Shown piece by piece: positions 35,959 to 47,398 of a stretch of DNA of 64,000 nt. The stretch is from Anagrus nilaparvatae (Eukaryota > Arthropoda > Insecta > Hymenoptera > Mymaridae), in assembly GCA_022575985.1 (NCBI GenBank), contig JAKSXM010000007.1, positions 64,501 through 128,500 of the forward strand. The letters run 5' to 3'. Positions within the stretch are counted from its first letter, which is position 1, and each line of letters opens with the position of its first letter. The notes beneath the pieces were generated by a model that saw nothing but the letters and a program-made list of their open reading frames with translations, did not search any database and was not told where the DNA came from. Position numbers and translations under genes: made by a program.

Positions 35959-37499
35959 TTAGGTACTTCTGCACCATAGGTCCCTAGGTACTTCTGCACC
36001 AAAATTCCCTCAATCGAAAATATTCTAAGTCCATTTCAACCCCCCCTAAAAACGTTACTTTTTCACCTCCCCCTGCCGAGCCAGACTTTTTCAAATATCC
36101 CATCCAATGAACATGTTCCATGTTAAAAAGAATGGCCCAGTGTGCACGTTAATTACTAGAAACTGCAATTTTGGGCATTATTTTTTTACTCCCATGCATA
36201 AAATACAATTTTTCTTGCTCAGTGGGCAAATCTGCCCGATTTCAAAAAATATTATTTTTGAGTATTGTGCTAAAGTTTGTAAATGACAATGGATTCAGGA
36301 AAGCTAAGGGCAACTCTTCGGCAGAATTAGCCCCCCATGGCAAAAGTGTCCCATATTTGAAAAAATAATTTTTGAGGCTTGGGTTCAATAATTTTTTTAT
36401 TCTACAAACAGATTTTCCTATATTGGAAAATTTTTTGCACTGAGGACTGATTATTATCTGCAGAGTTAACGTGCCCCACCCCCCTGAAACCTTTATCACA
36501 TAAAAAATCTAGCACAAGTCTCAAGTCTCTGAATTTAGGGAGCTTTATAGAAAAAAAATTATAAATAGTTCAATATCTTAAAAAGTAAATTGCATACAAG
36601 ATAGCTATTTTTGAGATTAAACGCTCAGAAGTAAAATTAAAATCAAAAATACTTAGAAGTATAATTATAAATTACTCTTTTAATAGCCAAAAATGAGAAC
36701 TATTTCTGAAAATTACAAGTTAAAATCTTACACAGGAAAAAAGTTATGAATAGTTCAGTATCTTGAAAATTAAATTGATAAACGATGACAGCTATTTTTT
36801 GAGATTAATATTGGTGATAATTCTTTGTAGTTTACCTTACTCAAAGTGATTATCCAAATTAAAGGAAGTTCTAGAAGTAAGGAGATGACATCTTAACTGT
36901 TAACAGCAATTGCTACTTATACGTACTGACAGTACAATTAATAGTATCGAGGAAACCTTCATATCCTGTGGTAAAAGTACCTATAAAAATAAATATAAAT
37001 TAATGAATAAAATATTATCAATGTAATACTAAATTATTAATATAATTACTGACTTAAATTAAGCCTGCACTTGAACGTTTACTTTTCAGTAGTTTCACCA
37101 GCCTTATTTCCATCCGCTGTACATGAACAATTTTATTGTATAACCTGCAAAACATTAACACAAAGAAATATTTTCTTTTTATTTAGAATAAGGAATTTGA
37201 ATACTTATCTGAATTTGATTTTTAGAATTCTGGCTTTTCTGTAGGGAAATTTAATTTCACTAAATAAATTATATTTTTTCAAAACTGCCTTTAAATGCAC
37301 ACATGAATCTGAGTAAACAAAAACTTTTTCTAAGACAATTAGCTTAAACATTACTTATATCTTGCAAAAAATTATTAATCGTAACATTTTTCTTTCTTGA
37401 CTGTAATTTGAATTGTAAATACTTAGACTTTAAAACTTTAAGACTTCTATAAACAAAAAAAAAGTTTTTCAGTTAAACACCTGAACAAGTTTAATTAAT
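35959..37499. other. Loop of the large foldback
   Basis: It begins with GGTACTTCTGCACCA direct repeats (about 35,940-36,000), then CTAAGTCC-type units, then a single copy of the arm-A module with AGAATGGCCCAG (36,130). The remainder, about 36,540-37,490, is A+T-rich with no recognised gene. Short frames at 36,171-36,499 overlap on both strands and look incidental. Confidence 0.5.
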
Positions 37500-39462
37500 A
37501 GACCTTTGGTGTAGAAGTACCTTTTAAAGAATTTATTGTAAAAATTAATAAAAAATAAATTCATATTATTTAAAAAACTATAATAATTTGAAAATTTAAT
37601 TAATTTTGTTCACTTTGATGTGTAAGCAGCATGATTTTTCTATAATAAAAATCTAAATATAAATATTTGTATATAAATATTTATATTATGAAAACAATAG
37701 ATACTTTATTATCAGTGTGATAAAAGAACATGTTCCATGCTCGTTGGTTGTGTAGTTACACAAACCGGTTATAAATTTTTTTTTTTTGCTTCCTTGGTTA
37801 AAAATGTACCATATTTTTGTCGGCGGGGAGAAAATGCGTTATTTTCGATCGCGCTTCGGTATAAAAAATGTGTTTTCGACCCGCTATGGGAAGAAAATTA
37901 TGTTTTATCCATAAACATAAAAAAGGATTCCCCAGATAATAGTTTTTGTGGGGCCTGGGAAATTCTTTATTTTTACGCCCTCGGTTAAGAATGTAGCGTT
38001 GGCCTGAATTTTTTGTACAATTTTAAAATTTGTATTTTAAAATTTTTTTTGAGTATTTGTGTTTTTAGAATGGCTTAATACGAGCATGAAATGTATTTTG
38101 AGTCTCTTAACTTGAATACGGTATCTATTTTTAGTTTAGTTATTTAATTTGATTTCATAGTCCTTTTTTTTTGGTTGCACAAGCAGAGAATTTTTAATAA
38201 AAAATTATACCATAATAGGGTTCAGGAACCCAAAAAACAAAAGTAACAGATAAAAATGTTTAAAAAACCACTAAAGATAACCTCGAAATTCCTATTGTGG
38301 GCAACTGGTCCATTTTCGGCGCAAATGGATTTCGTATTTGTATACTCAGCATTTCATAAATTTTAGGCTGTAAAAGTAAAAAACGCCTGATATCCCGCGT
38401 AAATTCTTTAATTTTACGGCCAAATTCTGCACATAATTTTTCTTTGTCAGTGGCAATAAAATACTTATTTTTGAATTGACAAGAAAAATAATAATAAGTT
38501 TTTTTTTACTAGCGGAATTCCGTTTGCCATTAACGAGTTTTCCGCATGCCGCAAGCGAAATTTTTTTCAATTTAGAACCTTGAATAAATATTTTCTGTAT
38601 TACATAGGTTTGAAGGAATTTGGACAAAACTCAACCTATCACCTGTATGATCAAATCTGAGATGCGAGCTGAGATGTCACATGAATGTGCTTTCTTAAAG
38701 GCCACTTGATGATATTATTTCATTCAGCAAAAATTTTAAAAAGTTATTTGGAATCGCATCAAAACATAAAATTGTATTAAATTTTTTTGTTTTTAATAAA
38801 AATGGTTGTTTTTTCATTAATTAAATTGTACACCTTATTTGACCCAATTCCTTGATATCCAAAGTTTTTTATTATCATAAAAATAATTATTGCACAATAT
38901 TTTTAAAAAAATTTAAAATTAAGAACAAAATTTTAAAGTATACCTACAAAAGTTTAAAAAAAACTTTTACTAATTAAAAAAAAATAAAAAATAAAAGTAA
39001 AAAAAATTACAAGTCTAGAAAAAATTGAAAGTCTTTTGATAGGGGTAAATTTATACTTAGAGCAAAGTTTTTTGTAATTATTACTCATTTTTATGCTCAA
39101 TTATTCTTTTTTGTAAGAATAATTCAAGTTTAAAAAAAAAAAAAAGAATAAAAGTTTACTTATTGATAAAAAAACCCTTTTAATTTAAAAATTTTCTGCT
39201 GAATTGCTGCGCTAAAATTGAAATTAATAAAAAATTAAATATAAATAAATATACTTACTCTTTTTCATGCATGTACTCAAGAATTTTGAATTTTTAGTTC
39301 CAATATTAATTGTGAAAAAAAATTAATGTCTGCGGTTTAATTTTAAAAAAAAGTAAGGAAATAATCAAATTAATGATTTTTAATCTATAATGATGGTCAA
39401 ATACAAAAATAAAGCCAATTAAATAAAAAGAACAAATTTTTTAAAAAATTTTAAAAAATTCA

Positions 39463-39603
39463 TAAAGACGTCTTTTTTCACATCCTAAATCACGTCTTTT
39501 TTCACGTCCAAAATTCTCATAATCGGACGTGTTTAAGGATGTGAAAAAGGACGTCTTTTAGGATGTGAAAAAAGACGTGATTTAGGATGTGAAAAAAGAC
39601 GTC
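39463..39603. repeat. Subterminal ~22 bp tandem repeats of the large foldback (right)
   Basis: This is the inverted counterpart of the array at 33,855-33,995, with one or two base differences from it (for example CACGTCC in place of CAAGTCC). Confidence 0.85.
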
Positions 39604-39619
39604 TTTATCTTCAGGTGGG

Positions 39620-39964
39620 TCATTTTACTTTGGTGGTGTAAATATAAAACTTTCTAAAGTAGTTAAGAATCTTGGCATTTTCTTCGATTCAGACATGAAA
39701 TGGAACACTCACATCAACCATGTTGTTAAAATAGTAAACGATTCCCTTTATAGATTAAGGTACTTTAAAAATTTAATTACAAAAAACCATCGTAAGCAGT
39801 TAGTTTCTGCTCTTATCTTTCCTTTATTAGATTATTGTAGGTTTCCCATAGGAAATCTTCCTGAACATCAATATACAAGGTTACAAAAATTGCAAAATGA
39901 GGCAATTCGATATGTCTGTGATATTAAATATCCTCTTAGGACCTCTCCTGCTAGGATAAGTCTA
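39620..39964 (+). pseudogene. LINE reverse transcriptase, second fragment
   Basis: It reads SFYFGGVNIKLSKVVKNLGI, then FFDSDMKWNTHI, then LISALI-like and QKLQNEAIRY segments, the standard C-terminal thumb region of LINE polymerases. Codon phase at 39,620 continues from the first fragment once the foldback and one TC are discounted. The fragment stops at 39,964 where the next foldback begins. Confidence 0.9.
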
Positions 39965-42900
39965 TAGTGGAAGCAAATTAGCATTGAATAGTGATGTAAA
40001 AGGGAAGTGCAATTTTTTTTTTTTTTCGTGTTTAATATACATATGTAAGAAGGAATCTGATTTCTTTTGTGTCCCGGAGGGTAACTTTGCCAGATATTGG
40101 GCAAAAACTACTTTTTTGCTAAATTTTAAGAAGTTTGCTATCGGATTTTGTCATATCTCTGGTTAAAATGGTCATAAAAAAAAAAAAAAAAAAAATGGAA
40201 AATTTTCGTAATTAGACAGAGAATGGAACTAATTGGGTGAGGTTACTATTAAAATATATCCTAACCTCCAAAAATCCAATTTTGTCCAATTTTTAATTTT
40301 TTTTTAATAACTTGGGCAAAAATAATCAGATTTTTATGAAATTCTCAGGAAATATGTATTTTAATGACGGGACCATGACGTTAAATTTTTGTGAAAAAAT
40401 ATTTATTTTTTTTTTTGGCCAAAAATCAAATTTTTCCGCAAAAATTGAGCAATTTTGAAATTACCGCCATTTTATGCAAAAACATGCTAGGGTAAATTTT
40501 TTTTTTTTTAAAGTTGCCTTTTTTTATGAACTTTAACCTCAGTACGCGTAAGTATTCGTTAGCTCAATTAAAATGCCCATTTTAGGAGCAAGAATGAAAA
40601 ATTCCCTATTAATTTTTAAATTTTTTAAATTTTTGCCGTATTTGGTGTAATTTGCGGAATTTTTTGTGCTGTTTCTTATGTATTTTATACAAAATTTAAC
40701 TTTTACTTTTATTTAGCCATAATATTTTTCTTAAAATTTGGCCTAACCTCAAAAATAACGTTTTTTTGGGTCCTGTCGTCAGGCATGCTAATTTAATGCC
40801 ATAAAAGCTCCATGGGAAAAAATGGCTGGAATTTATGTTTTTTGACCCCCTAAATACGAATCCGAGGTCCGTTTTGCAAAATTCGTGGTCAATTATTTGT
40901 TATTAACAATTTATTGCAAAATTTTAACAATCTAAATGTTAAATATCCTGTAGCTAAAACAATTCAAAATTTTGATAAGTTCCTGATTTTATTATACATA
41001 TTTTGACTCACTGATTTCGAATTTCCAATTTATAAAGTCATATTATTAATTGTTTAAACAATTTTAATTTGTTTATAAACCAAAATTAATATGTTGCTAT
41101 GTCAAGTTCTACATTGATACCTTTATTTATGTATTTTTTGAGCTTTTGATCACGATTTTCTGGTTTTTTTTTTCAAAAACCAACCCCTGTGATTATTTAA
41201 ACAATTTTATTTTGTTTATTAGCCAGAATAAGTATGTTGTTAAAATTCGACAAAAACATGAATTCCGTTGTAATATTACGTTAAATAAATAATCTTGCAT
41301 ACTACTAACCCAAGAGTTAATTTTATTTATTATATGATTTTAAAGTTTAAATTGTGGAAGCAAATAATGGGGTTGGTTTAGCAACATACGTTGGTTTAGC
41401 AATTAAAATTGTTTAAACAATTACTATAAGTAAGATTTTTAAAAGAAAGAACCTGAAAATCGTGATCAGAGGGTCAAAAAATACATAAATAAAGGTGTCA
41501 CACGTAATTTTCAAAAAAATTTTGTTGAAATAAATTATAAAAAACTTAATATTTTTCAAACAATTAATCCTACGACATTGCAAATTAAAAATTCGGATAC
41601 AGCAATTAAAAATTATTCAAAATTGTTGATAACTTTTTGAAGTCACGAAAACTGTAAGCTACGGAATTCATGTTTTTGTCGAATTTTACGTAGCAACATA
41701 CTAATTTTGACTTATAAACAAAATTAAATTGTTTAAACAATTATTAAAAGTAAGGTTTTTGCAAAAAAGAACTTGAAAATCGTGATCAGAGGGTCAAAAA
41801 TACATAAAAAAAGGTTTCACACTTAATTTTCAAGAAAAAATTGTTTAAACAATTTATTAACAATTAAATATTTTTTAAACAATTAATCATACGACCTTAT
41901 AAATTAGAAATTTGGATTCAATGAGTCAAAATATGTATAATAAAATCAGGAACTTATCAAAATTTTGAATTGTTTTAGCTACAGGATATTTAACATTTAG
42001 ATTGTTATAAAATTTTGCAATAAATTGTTAATAACAAATAATTGACCACGAATTTTGCAAAACGGACCCCGGATTCGTGTTTAGGGGGTCAAAAAACATA
42101 AATTCCAGCTATTTTTTCCCATGGAGCTTTTATGGCATTAAATAGCATGCCTGACGACAGGACCCAAAAAAACGTTATTTTTGAGGTAAGGCCAAATTTT
42201 AAGAAAAATATTATGGCTAAATAAAAGTAAAAGTTAAATTTTGTATAAAATACATAAGAAACAGCAAAAAAATTCCGCAAATTACACCAAATACGGCAAA
42301 AATTTAAAAAATTTAAAAATTAATAGGGAATTTTTCATTCTTGCTCCTAAAATGGGCATTTTAATTGAGCTAACGAATACTTACGCGTACTGAGGTTAAA
42401 GTTCATAAAAAAAGGCAACTTTAAAAAAAAAAAAATTTACCCTAGCATGTTTTTGCATAAAATGGCGGTAATTTCAAAATTGCTCAATTTTTGCGGAAAA
42501 ATTTGATTTTTGGCAAAAAAAAAAAAAATTTTTTTCACAAAAATTTAACGTCATGGTCCCGTCATTAAAATACATATTTCCTGAGATTTTCATAAAAATC
42601 TGATTATTTTTGCCCAAGTTATTAAAAAAAAATAAAAAATTGGACAAAATTGGATTTTTGGAGGTTAGGATATATTTTAATAGTAACCTCACCCAATTAG
42701 TTCCATTCTCTGTCTAATTACGAAAATTTTCCATTTTTTTTTTTTTTTTTTATGACCATTTTAACCAGAGATATGACAAAATCCGATAGCAAACTTCTTA
42801 AAATTTAGCAAAAAAGTAGTTTTTGCCCAATATCTGGCAAAGTTACCCTCCGGGACACAAAAGAAATCAGATTCCTTCTTACATATGTATATTAAACACG

Positions 42901-42970
42901 AAAAAAAAAAAATTGCACTTCCCTTTTACATCACTATTCAGTGATTTTTATGTCTAATTTGCTTCCACTA
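39965..42970. mobile_element. Foldback element, 3,006 bp, in the LINE frame
   Basis: The ends are TAGTGGAAGCAAATTAG and its complement. CTA flanks both sides (39,962-39,964 and 42,971-42,973). Arms pair at sum 82,935 at the tips and 82,924 further in; the right arm has an 11 bp excess near 42,940. The middle (about 41,050-41,880) is made of repeats around TTGTTTAAACAAT and GAAAATCGTGATCAGAGGG. A half copy lies at 590-1,665. Frames such as 42,089-42,280 (-) and 42,474-42,692 (-) show no domain and are not genes. Confidence 0.95.
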
Positions 42971-43327
42971 CTAAGTTGGCTAAAAGTTAAATTAAGGGCT
43001 AAATATCTTTGTGCTTCACTTATTTATAACATACTTCAAAATGGTAAACCTGCTTATTTAAAATCTAAAATCAATATATATACGCCAGCCCGTGAGCTGC
43101 GTCCAAAAAACAGGCCCCATCTGAAAGTTGATCTCACGAAAAATCCTTTTTATAGTAATTCTTCCCTCGTTTATATGATTTCCTTATGGAATTCAATTCC
43201 CGAAAATATTCGATTCTCGTCTTCAATTAGCTCATTTAAAGCTAATTTACATAAACATTTACTGGAAATTGATTCACGAGAATCGGGTATTTTCTCATTG
43301 TCCCCCCATCTTAAACTTCCTTCGTAA
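42971..43327 (+). pseudogene. LINE reverse transcriptase, third (C-terminal) fragment
   Basis: The frame resumes in phase with LSWLKVKLRAKYLCASLIY, continues with YTPARELRPKNRP, and finishes with SLWNSIPENIRFSSSISSFK. This matches the C-terminal tail found after the RT in many LINEs (LWNSLP..I...S...FK). The stop is at 43,325-43,327, followed by ~260 bp of A+T-rich 3' UTR. No inactivating change is seen within the three fragments other than the two insertions and the 5' truncation. Confidence 0.9.
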
Positions 43328-43729
43328 TTTCTTAACAAATTGTTTATAAACTGTTTCCTCCTTTTACTCATCCTTACACTTACTAATACTATAATTTTAA
43401 TACTTATTATATTTGTTTATTTTAAATTTATATATTATATTATTATGTTTTTCATTTATTTTTATTCTTATTTTTTATATATTTATGTTTTTCATTAAAA
43501 CTTTTTTTCTTTTTTATTTAATTAAACTTTATGTGCAATGCAATTATGTGATCTCAACTTTTTGAATAATATTTATGCAATAAATAAATTAATAAAAAAA
43601 AAAATAATAATAAAAATAAAAAAAAAAGAAAGAACGTATTTTTCGGCCGCTGACTATTTTTCTAGAAAAATAATAATTTCTTTATATCAATAGATTAGTT
43701 TTAGTTTTTTTTTTTAATATTTTTAGGCA

Positions 43730-45396
43730 CGATAAACCTATATATAAAATGGATTTGTGCCTTGAAAAAAAGTTAAGTATTTTAATTTTATATTTTATTA
43801 ATATAATTAGCACACTGCAAAAGTGACTCCGTTAGAAACACAAAAAATAGATTATTTGGGACAAATTTTGTAAATTTACGATTTTTTTTTGCTTTAAATT
43901 TACAAAATAATTATAATAAACAAGCGTTGTTTTCGTCAAAAAATGAATGGATGGACGTTTTCAATCATAAAAAATATAGAAATATTGTAATTATAGAAAT
44001 ATTGTATTATAGAAATATTGTAACTGTACCCATTACTTCTTTATTTTTGTAACTGGTAGCGATCTTACTTGACGCAAAAAAATATTGAACAAATCACTTT
44101 TGAACACCGAAATTAAAACACACAAAACTCAACACAGTAGTATATTTTTAACACTAATTGTTGCACACAATTTAGATTAAACACAAAATTTTTCAGCACA
44201 TTTTATTTCACACAAATTCAACACAAAAAACTGAAATTTAATTAGTTTTTTACGCAGTTTGCACAAAAATATCTATTTGTCCAACAAGGGAAAAAAAGTA
44301 GGATTTCTACATTTTTTTCCGTGTTCAACACATAGTTTTTCATTAAAAGCGAAAAAAAGATCGCCCGAAAGTAAGAAAGTAGATCTTTTTTGCAGCATAT
44401 AATGAAAATTTAATTTTATGTTGAATAAAATATGTCACAAAAATTTGTGTTAGATTTAAATGGTGTGCAAAAAATAATGTTAAAAAATAATGCGTGTTCA
44501 GTTCTGCGTGTTTTAATTTTGGTGCTCAAAAATGATGAGTTCAATTTTTATTGTGTTGAATAAGAACGCTACCAAATAAACCTATCTCAACAAACATGAA
44601 GGCTTTAGGAGGATTCCGGCTTTTGGAACCTTATTTTTTATTGCGAGTTATCAAATTGAGCCAAAAAAATTTCCAAAATATGCTGGGGCGGCTAACCATA
44701 TCTTATTCCGGAGTAGCATTTTAATATGTTTTTTATCCTTTTGATTCAAAATAACATAAAAATTAAAGTATTTAGATATCAAACGGTAACTTTAGTCTAC
44801 CTCAGCATCTTAAATATTTTCTGATTGATGTTTTTTAAGGGACAAAAATTATGGGGTTAAAAACATTGTATTAATTTTGATAATTTAGGTTATTAAATTG
44901 ATGAAAACTCATATCATTCAATTCTCAAAAGCAATTAAAGAATTTCAATGAAAAATAATTATATATTCTTTTTTTTACAGTAAAATCAATGAGCAAGCTT
45001 ATTATTAACAATTGGAAAGATAAATTTGAAAATATTAAATTCTTGACAATAAAAATTAAAATCTAAAATCAAGGTCTACAAAATTATTTGAATTAAAATC
45101 CAATCCAACTCCAAATGAATGAAGTAGAACTAAAAAGAATTCCCGTCCTTAAAGGGTTAAAAACTAAATTACAATACTAATTTTAATTAAATTGTAATAT
45201 AATATAAAAATATTTATTTATTCTAGATGATACTGCCATGTATTTTTTAAATTGATATAAAATTTTAGTAAATAATAAGTAAGAAAAATCAAACCATATT
45301 AAGTTTTAGGTCAAGTATAAAATAATTAAAATATTAAAAATATAACAAATTGTACAGCATTTGAACATGTGATTAAAACAATATAGTATTTAATAT
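43730..45396 (+). repeat. Third copy of the dispersed mosaic repeat
   Basis: The block 43,800-44,050 matches 3,784-3,990 and 61,430-61,790. The block 44,590-45,060 matches 5,240-5,660. The block 45,060-45,260 matches 10,510-10,700. The block 45,290-45,396 matches the giant-palindrome arm at 20,650-20,760. This copy links the mosaic repeat to the palindrome-arm sequence. Confidence 0.65.
44054..44574. mobile_element. TIR element, 521 bp, TGGTAGCG ends
   Basis: The left end TGGTAGCGATCTTACTTGAC pairs with the right end GAATAAGAACGCTACCA. The inner ACACCGAAATTAAAACAC pairs with GTGTTTTAATTTTGGTG. It sits in a mosaic-repeat copy whose counterpart near 61,785 (TTTTTGTAACTATATAG) lacks it. The target duplication is not certain. 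It is non-coding. Confidence 0.75.
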
Positions 45397-46048
45397 ATGT
45401 ATGTGCTTTTATTTAACCTTAGGTTATATACTGTATTTAACCTCTTACACGGAGGTCACCAACAGTTATTTGCACAAGCGGTCCAAACCGCATTTTTTGC
45501 TTTTATTCCCTCGGAAGTCGATATATATATTGAGATATATACCGCTTTTTCCTTTAATGGAAATAATTAGATAGGTTTGGAGACGTATGGACAAATTGTT
45601 GGTGAAACTGTGGGATTATAAGGGATGTTTAGGATAGGTGGAACTTTAACAATCTTTTCAAACTTTATCTATTCATAGCCTTTACTAGGGTTTGGGATGG
45701 CCAAATGCGGTCCAAGGTCCGACTTTTTAATAGGAGCCATGCAGACAATTCCGTCTTTAAAGCGCAGAGTTGTTATTCACAACAATCGCTTTAAAAGAGG
45801 CGCGAAAAACCTTGGAAAAACGCCCTCTATGCATGACATACGGAGGCAAGCAAATGGCACTTTCCATTTCGTCTTGCCCCCTGCGACTCGGCAGCTAGCT
45901 CTACTCTCCCTTCTTAAAATAAATATTTAATTTTATTAAATATTTATTTTCAGAAAAAAAGTTGTCATTGCTCTGTATGCGAACCCACTTCATAATATTT
46001 TGCTATATTACAAAGCGAGCACGTTACCTCTGCGCTACCGAGCCGGTT
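45397..46048 (-). mobile_element. SINE-like retroposon, 652 bp, tRNA-derived head, 20 bp target duplication
   Basis: AACAATATAGTATTTAATAT occurs exactly at 45,377-45,396 and 46,049-46,068. The site it duplicates is continuous in the giant-palindrome arm near 20,730-20,755. Read on the - strand, the element starts with GGCTCGGTAGCGCAGAGGTA, a good pol III box A (TAGCGCAGAGG) in a tRNA-like context. About 45 bp later comes a weak box B (GGGTTCGCATAC). Next are a G+C-richer body (about 45,690-45,930) and a 3' part that recurs alone at 31,648-31,960. It ends in an ACAT-type tail. The plus-strand 77-codon frame at 45,697-45,930 is incidental. The element is long for a SINE. The family is not recognised. 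Confidence 0.85.
45965..46048 (-). other. tRNA-like head of the SINE (pol III promoter)
   Basis: Box A is clear (TAGCGCAGAGG). The anticodon-loop-like segment GCTTTGTAATA and the box-B-like GGTTCGCATAC are degenerate. The acceptor arm does not close, so it is not an intact tRNA gene. Confidence 0.6.
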
Positions 46049-46914
46049 AACAATATAGTATTTAATATAATAAATGTAATTTATTTCATTTAATTAAATT
46101 AAAATAAAGTAAGGTTAAGCAAAGTAAAATTTTGAATAATAAAGCAAAAGTATACAAATTTTAACTACTCAAATATCAATGACATTTTGATAATGTCAAA
46201 ATGAAGAAAAAAAGTCTGCGGGTGACATAGGCCAAAGATTAGCGACTCGGCAATCGTACTTTTGGATGTATTCAATTTTTACTACTTTTTGGAAAACTAA
46301 AATTTTTTGAAATGTTGCTTAAAAATTAAAATATTTTATAAATATGATAAAATTTTACTGTCTTTTCTATTACTAAATTTGACACTAATTTATACGTACT
46401 CGGCTAAATTTTTATTGAAAATGAGCGTTTCCTTAATTTGTAAAACTTTTTTCGAGTCATAATTTATTTGAATAATTATTCAAAATTTATTTATCGCTTG
46501 ATATTAAGGAGTGAAGTTTAAAATAATTTTTAGAACGTGACTTTTACGGGCATTATGCTCTAAATTATTTATTCGAGTCAGTTGAAAAAATTTTCGGTAA
46601 TTTGCGGTGAGAATAAAAAACATGGAGAAATAATTCTTATATTATTTAGTATTTAGAAAATAAAAACATGGACGAAAACATAATTGGCGTATTGTAAAAT
46701 TATTTTTTACAAATTGGTTTATCAAAAAACTTATTATTTGATAATTTTTTATCGTCAGGCTTTAAATTGTTTAGATTAAAAAATAACAAAAAAACTGAGT
46801 ATCTAGTTAATAAAACGAAGTTTTAATTATAAAATCAATAGCCGAATAATATGATTCGTAATAGGTCTTGAAGTATCTGCAGAAAACGTTGACACTATAT
46901 AAGAAATAAATATA
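46049..46914 (+). repeat. Fragments of giant-palindrome arm sequence with an insertion
   Basis: The segment 46,049-46,305 matches 20,730-20,985, and 46,825-46,885 matches 20,980-21,040. The intervening 46,306-46,824 (about 520 bp) is absent from the palindrome arm, so it is either an insertion here or a loss there. It has no clear TIRs or open frame. Copy identity is lower than between the two palindrome arms. Confidence 0.65.
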
Positions 46915-47265
46915 AATGTGCAGTGAAATGATTTTCTTAAGCAACAGAAACATAAGTAAATGCAATACAGGGGGGCGGAGCCCCCCCTCCAACTTTTGCT
47001 AGTATATAATATATTTATTTATTAAGTTTAATATTAATGTTAATCATTTATTATTGACAGATTGTTGTTTACTCTTGATGTTTTTAAAATTCTATTATAT
47101 TCAAATTATAAAGATTCAAACTGTATATTGTAAATTTCATTTTTTATTTTAATTTTATTTTATATATATCCTACTAGCAAAAGTTGGAGAGGGGGCTCCG
47201 CCCCCCATGTGTTGCATTTACTTCTATTTGTGTTGCTTCAAAAAATCATTTTTCACTGCAAATTT
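46915..47265. repeat. Inverted repeat at the 3' side of the DIRS element
   Basis: GTAAATGCAA..CA..GGGGGGCGGAGCCCCC, then TCCAACTTTTGCTAGTA (46,953-47,006), returns inverted at 47,172-47,225. Flanking GCAGTGAAA..GATTTT and GCAACA words are also paired. A ~165 bp A+T-rich spacer lies between. DIRS elements carry inverted terminal repeats and an internal complementary region; this pair may be part of that, but no matching copy is visible at the 5' end. Confidence 0.6.
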
Positions 47266-47398
47266 ATAATAATGCAAACACGTTCAGATTTTTCAGATGA
47301 GGCTCAGTCCCTCCTGTTCACATCTACTTCAATATTTTTCTGTTGCTTAAAAAAATTTTGTTTCACTACAAATTTATAATTATGCAAACACATTCAAA

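Larger units (their letters stand above)
33839..39619. mobile_element. Large foldback element, 5,781 bp, 2,120 bp arms
   Basis: The arms are 33,839-35,958 and 37,500-39,619. Paired positions always add to 73,458, so the arms have no net indel; only a few base mismatches were seen. The ends read CCCACCTGAAGATAAAGACG. The 2 bp TC lies on both sides (33,837-33,838 and 39,620-39,621). Each arm starts with a subterminal array of ACGTC-containing ~22 bp units and then carries modules shared with the giant palindrome (34,780-35,700). The loop 35,959-37,499 holds the CTAAGTCC minisatellite block, another palindrome-A module (36,120-36,370), and unrecognised A+T DNA. No transposase frame is present. 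Confidence 0.95.
33654..43630 (+). mobile_element. 5'-truncated non-LTR retrotransposon (LINE) split by two foldbacks
   Basis: Three pieces of one reverse transcriptase frame lie at 33,654-33,838, 39,620-39,964 and 42,971-43,327, separated by two foldback insertions. A 3' UTR and an A-rich tail (about 43,590-43,630) follow. The 5' end stops at the RT catalytic aspartates. The C-terminal sequence style suggests a Jockey/CR1-like clade, but I cannot place it exactly. GAACGTAT occurs both at 33,612-33,619 and right after the tail near 43,632, a possible target duplication that would leave ~30 bp of unexplained filler at the 5' junction. Confidence 0.85.

Noticed and set aside
42089..42692. Open frames on the - strand in the right arm of the 3.0 kb foldback
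   Set aside because: The left arm does not keep the same frames. The translations are poly-Phe/Asn-like, and the element is otherwise non-coding.
33612..43640. GAACGTAT on both sides of the LINE as a proven target duplication
   Set aside because: It is only 8 bp in A+T-rich DNA, with ~30 bp of unexplained sequence between the left copy and the LINE; kept only as a possibility.
45697..45930. A + strand 77-codon frame with a protein-like composition
   Set aside because: It lies wholly inside the SINE-like retroposon and on its antisense strand; the G+C-richer body explains the open frame.
45965..46048. A possible tRNA gene on the - strand
   Set aside because: Box A is good, but box B and the acceptor stem are degenerate. 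The sequence is the head of an element with target duplications.
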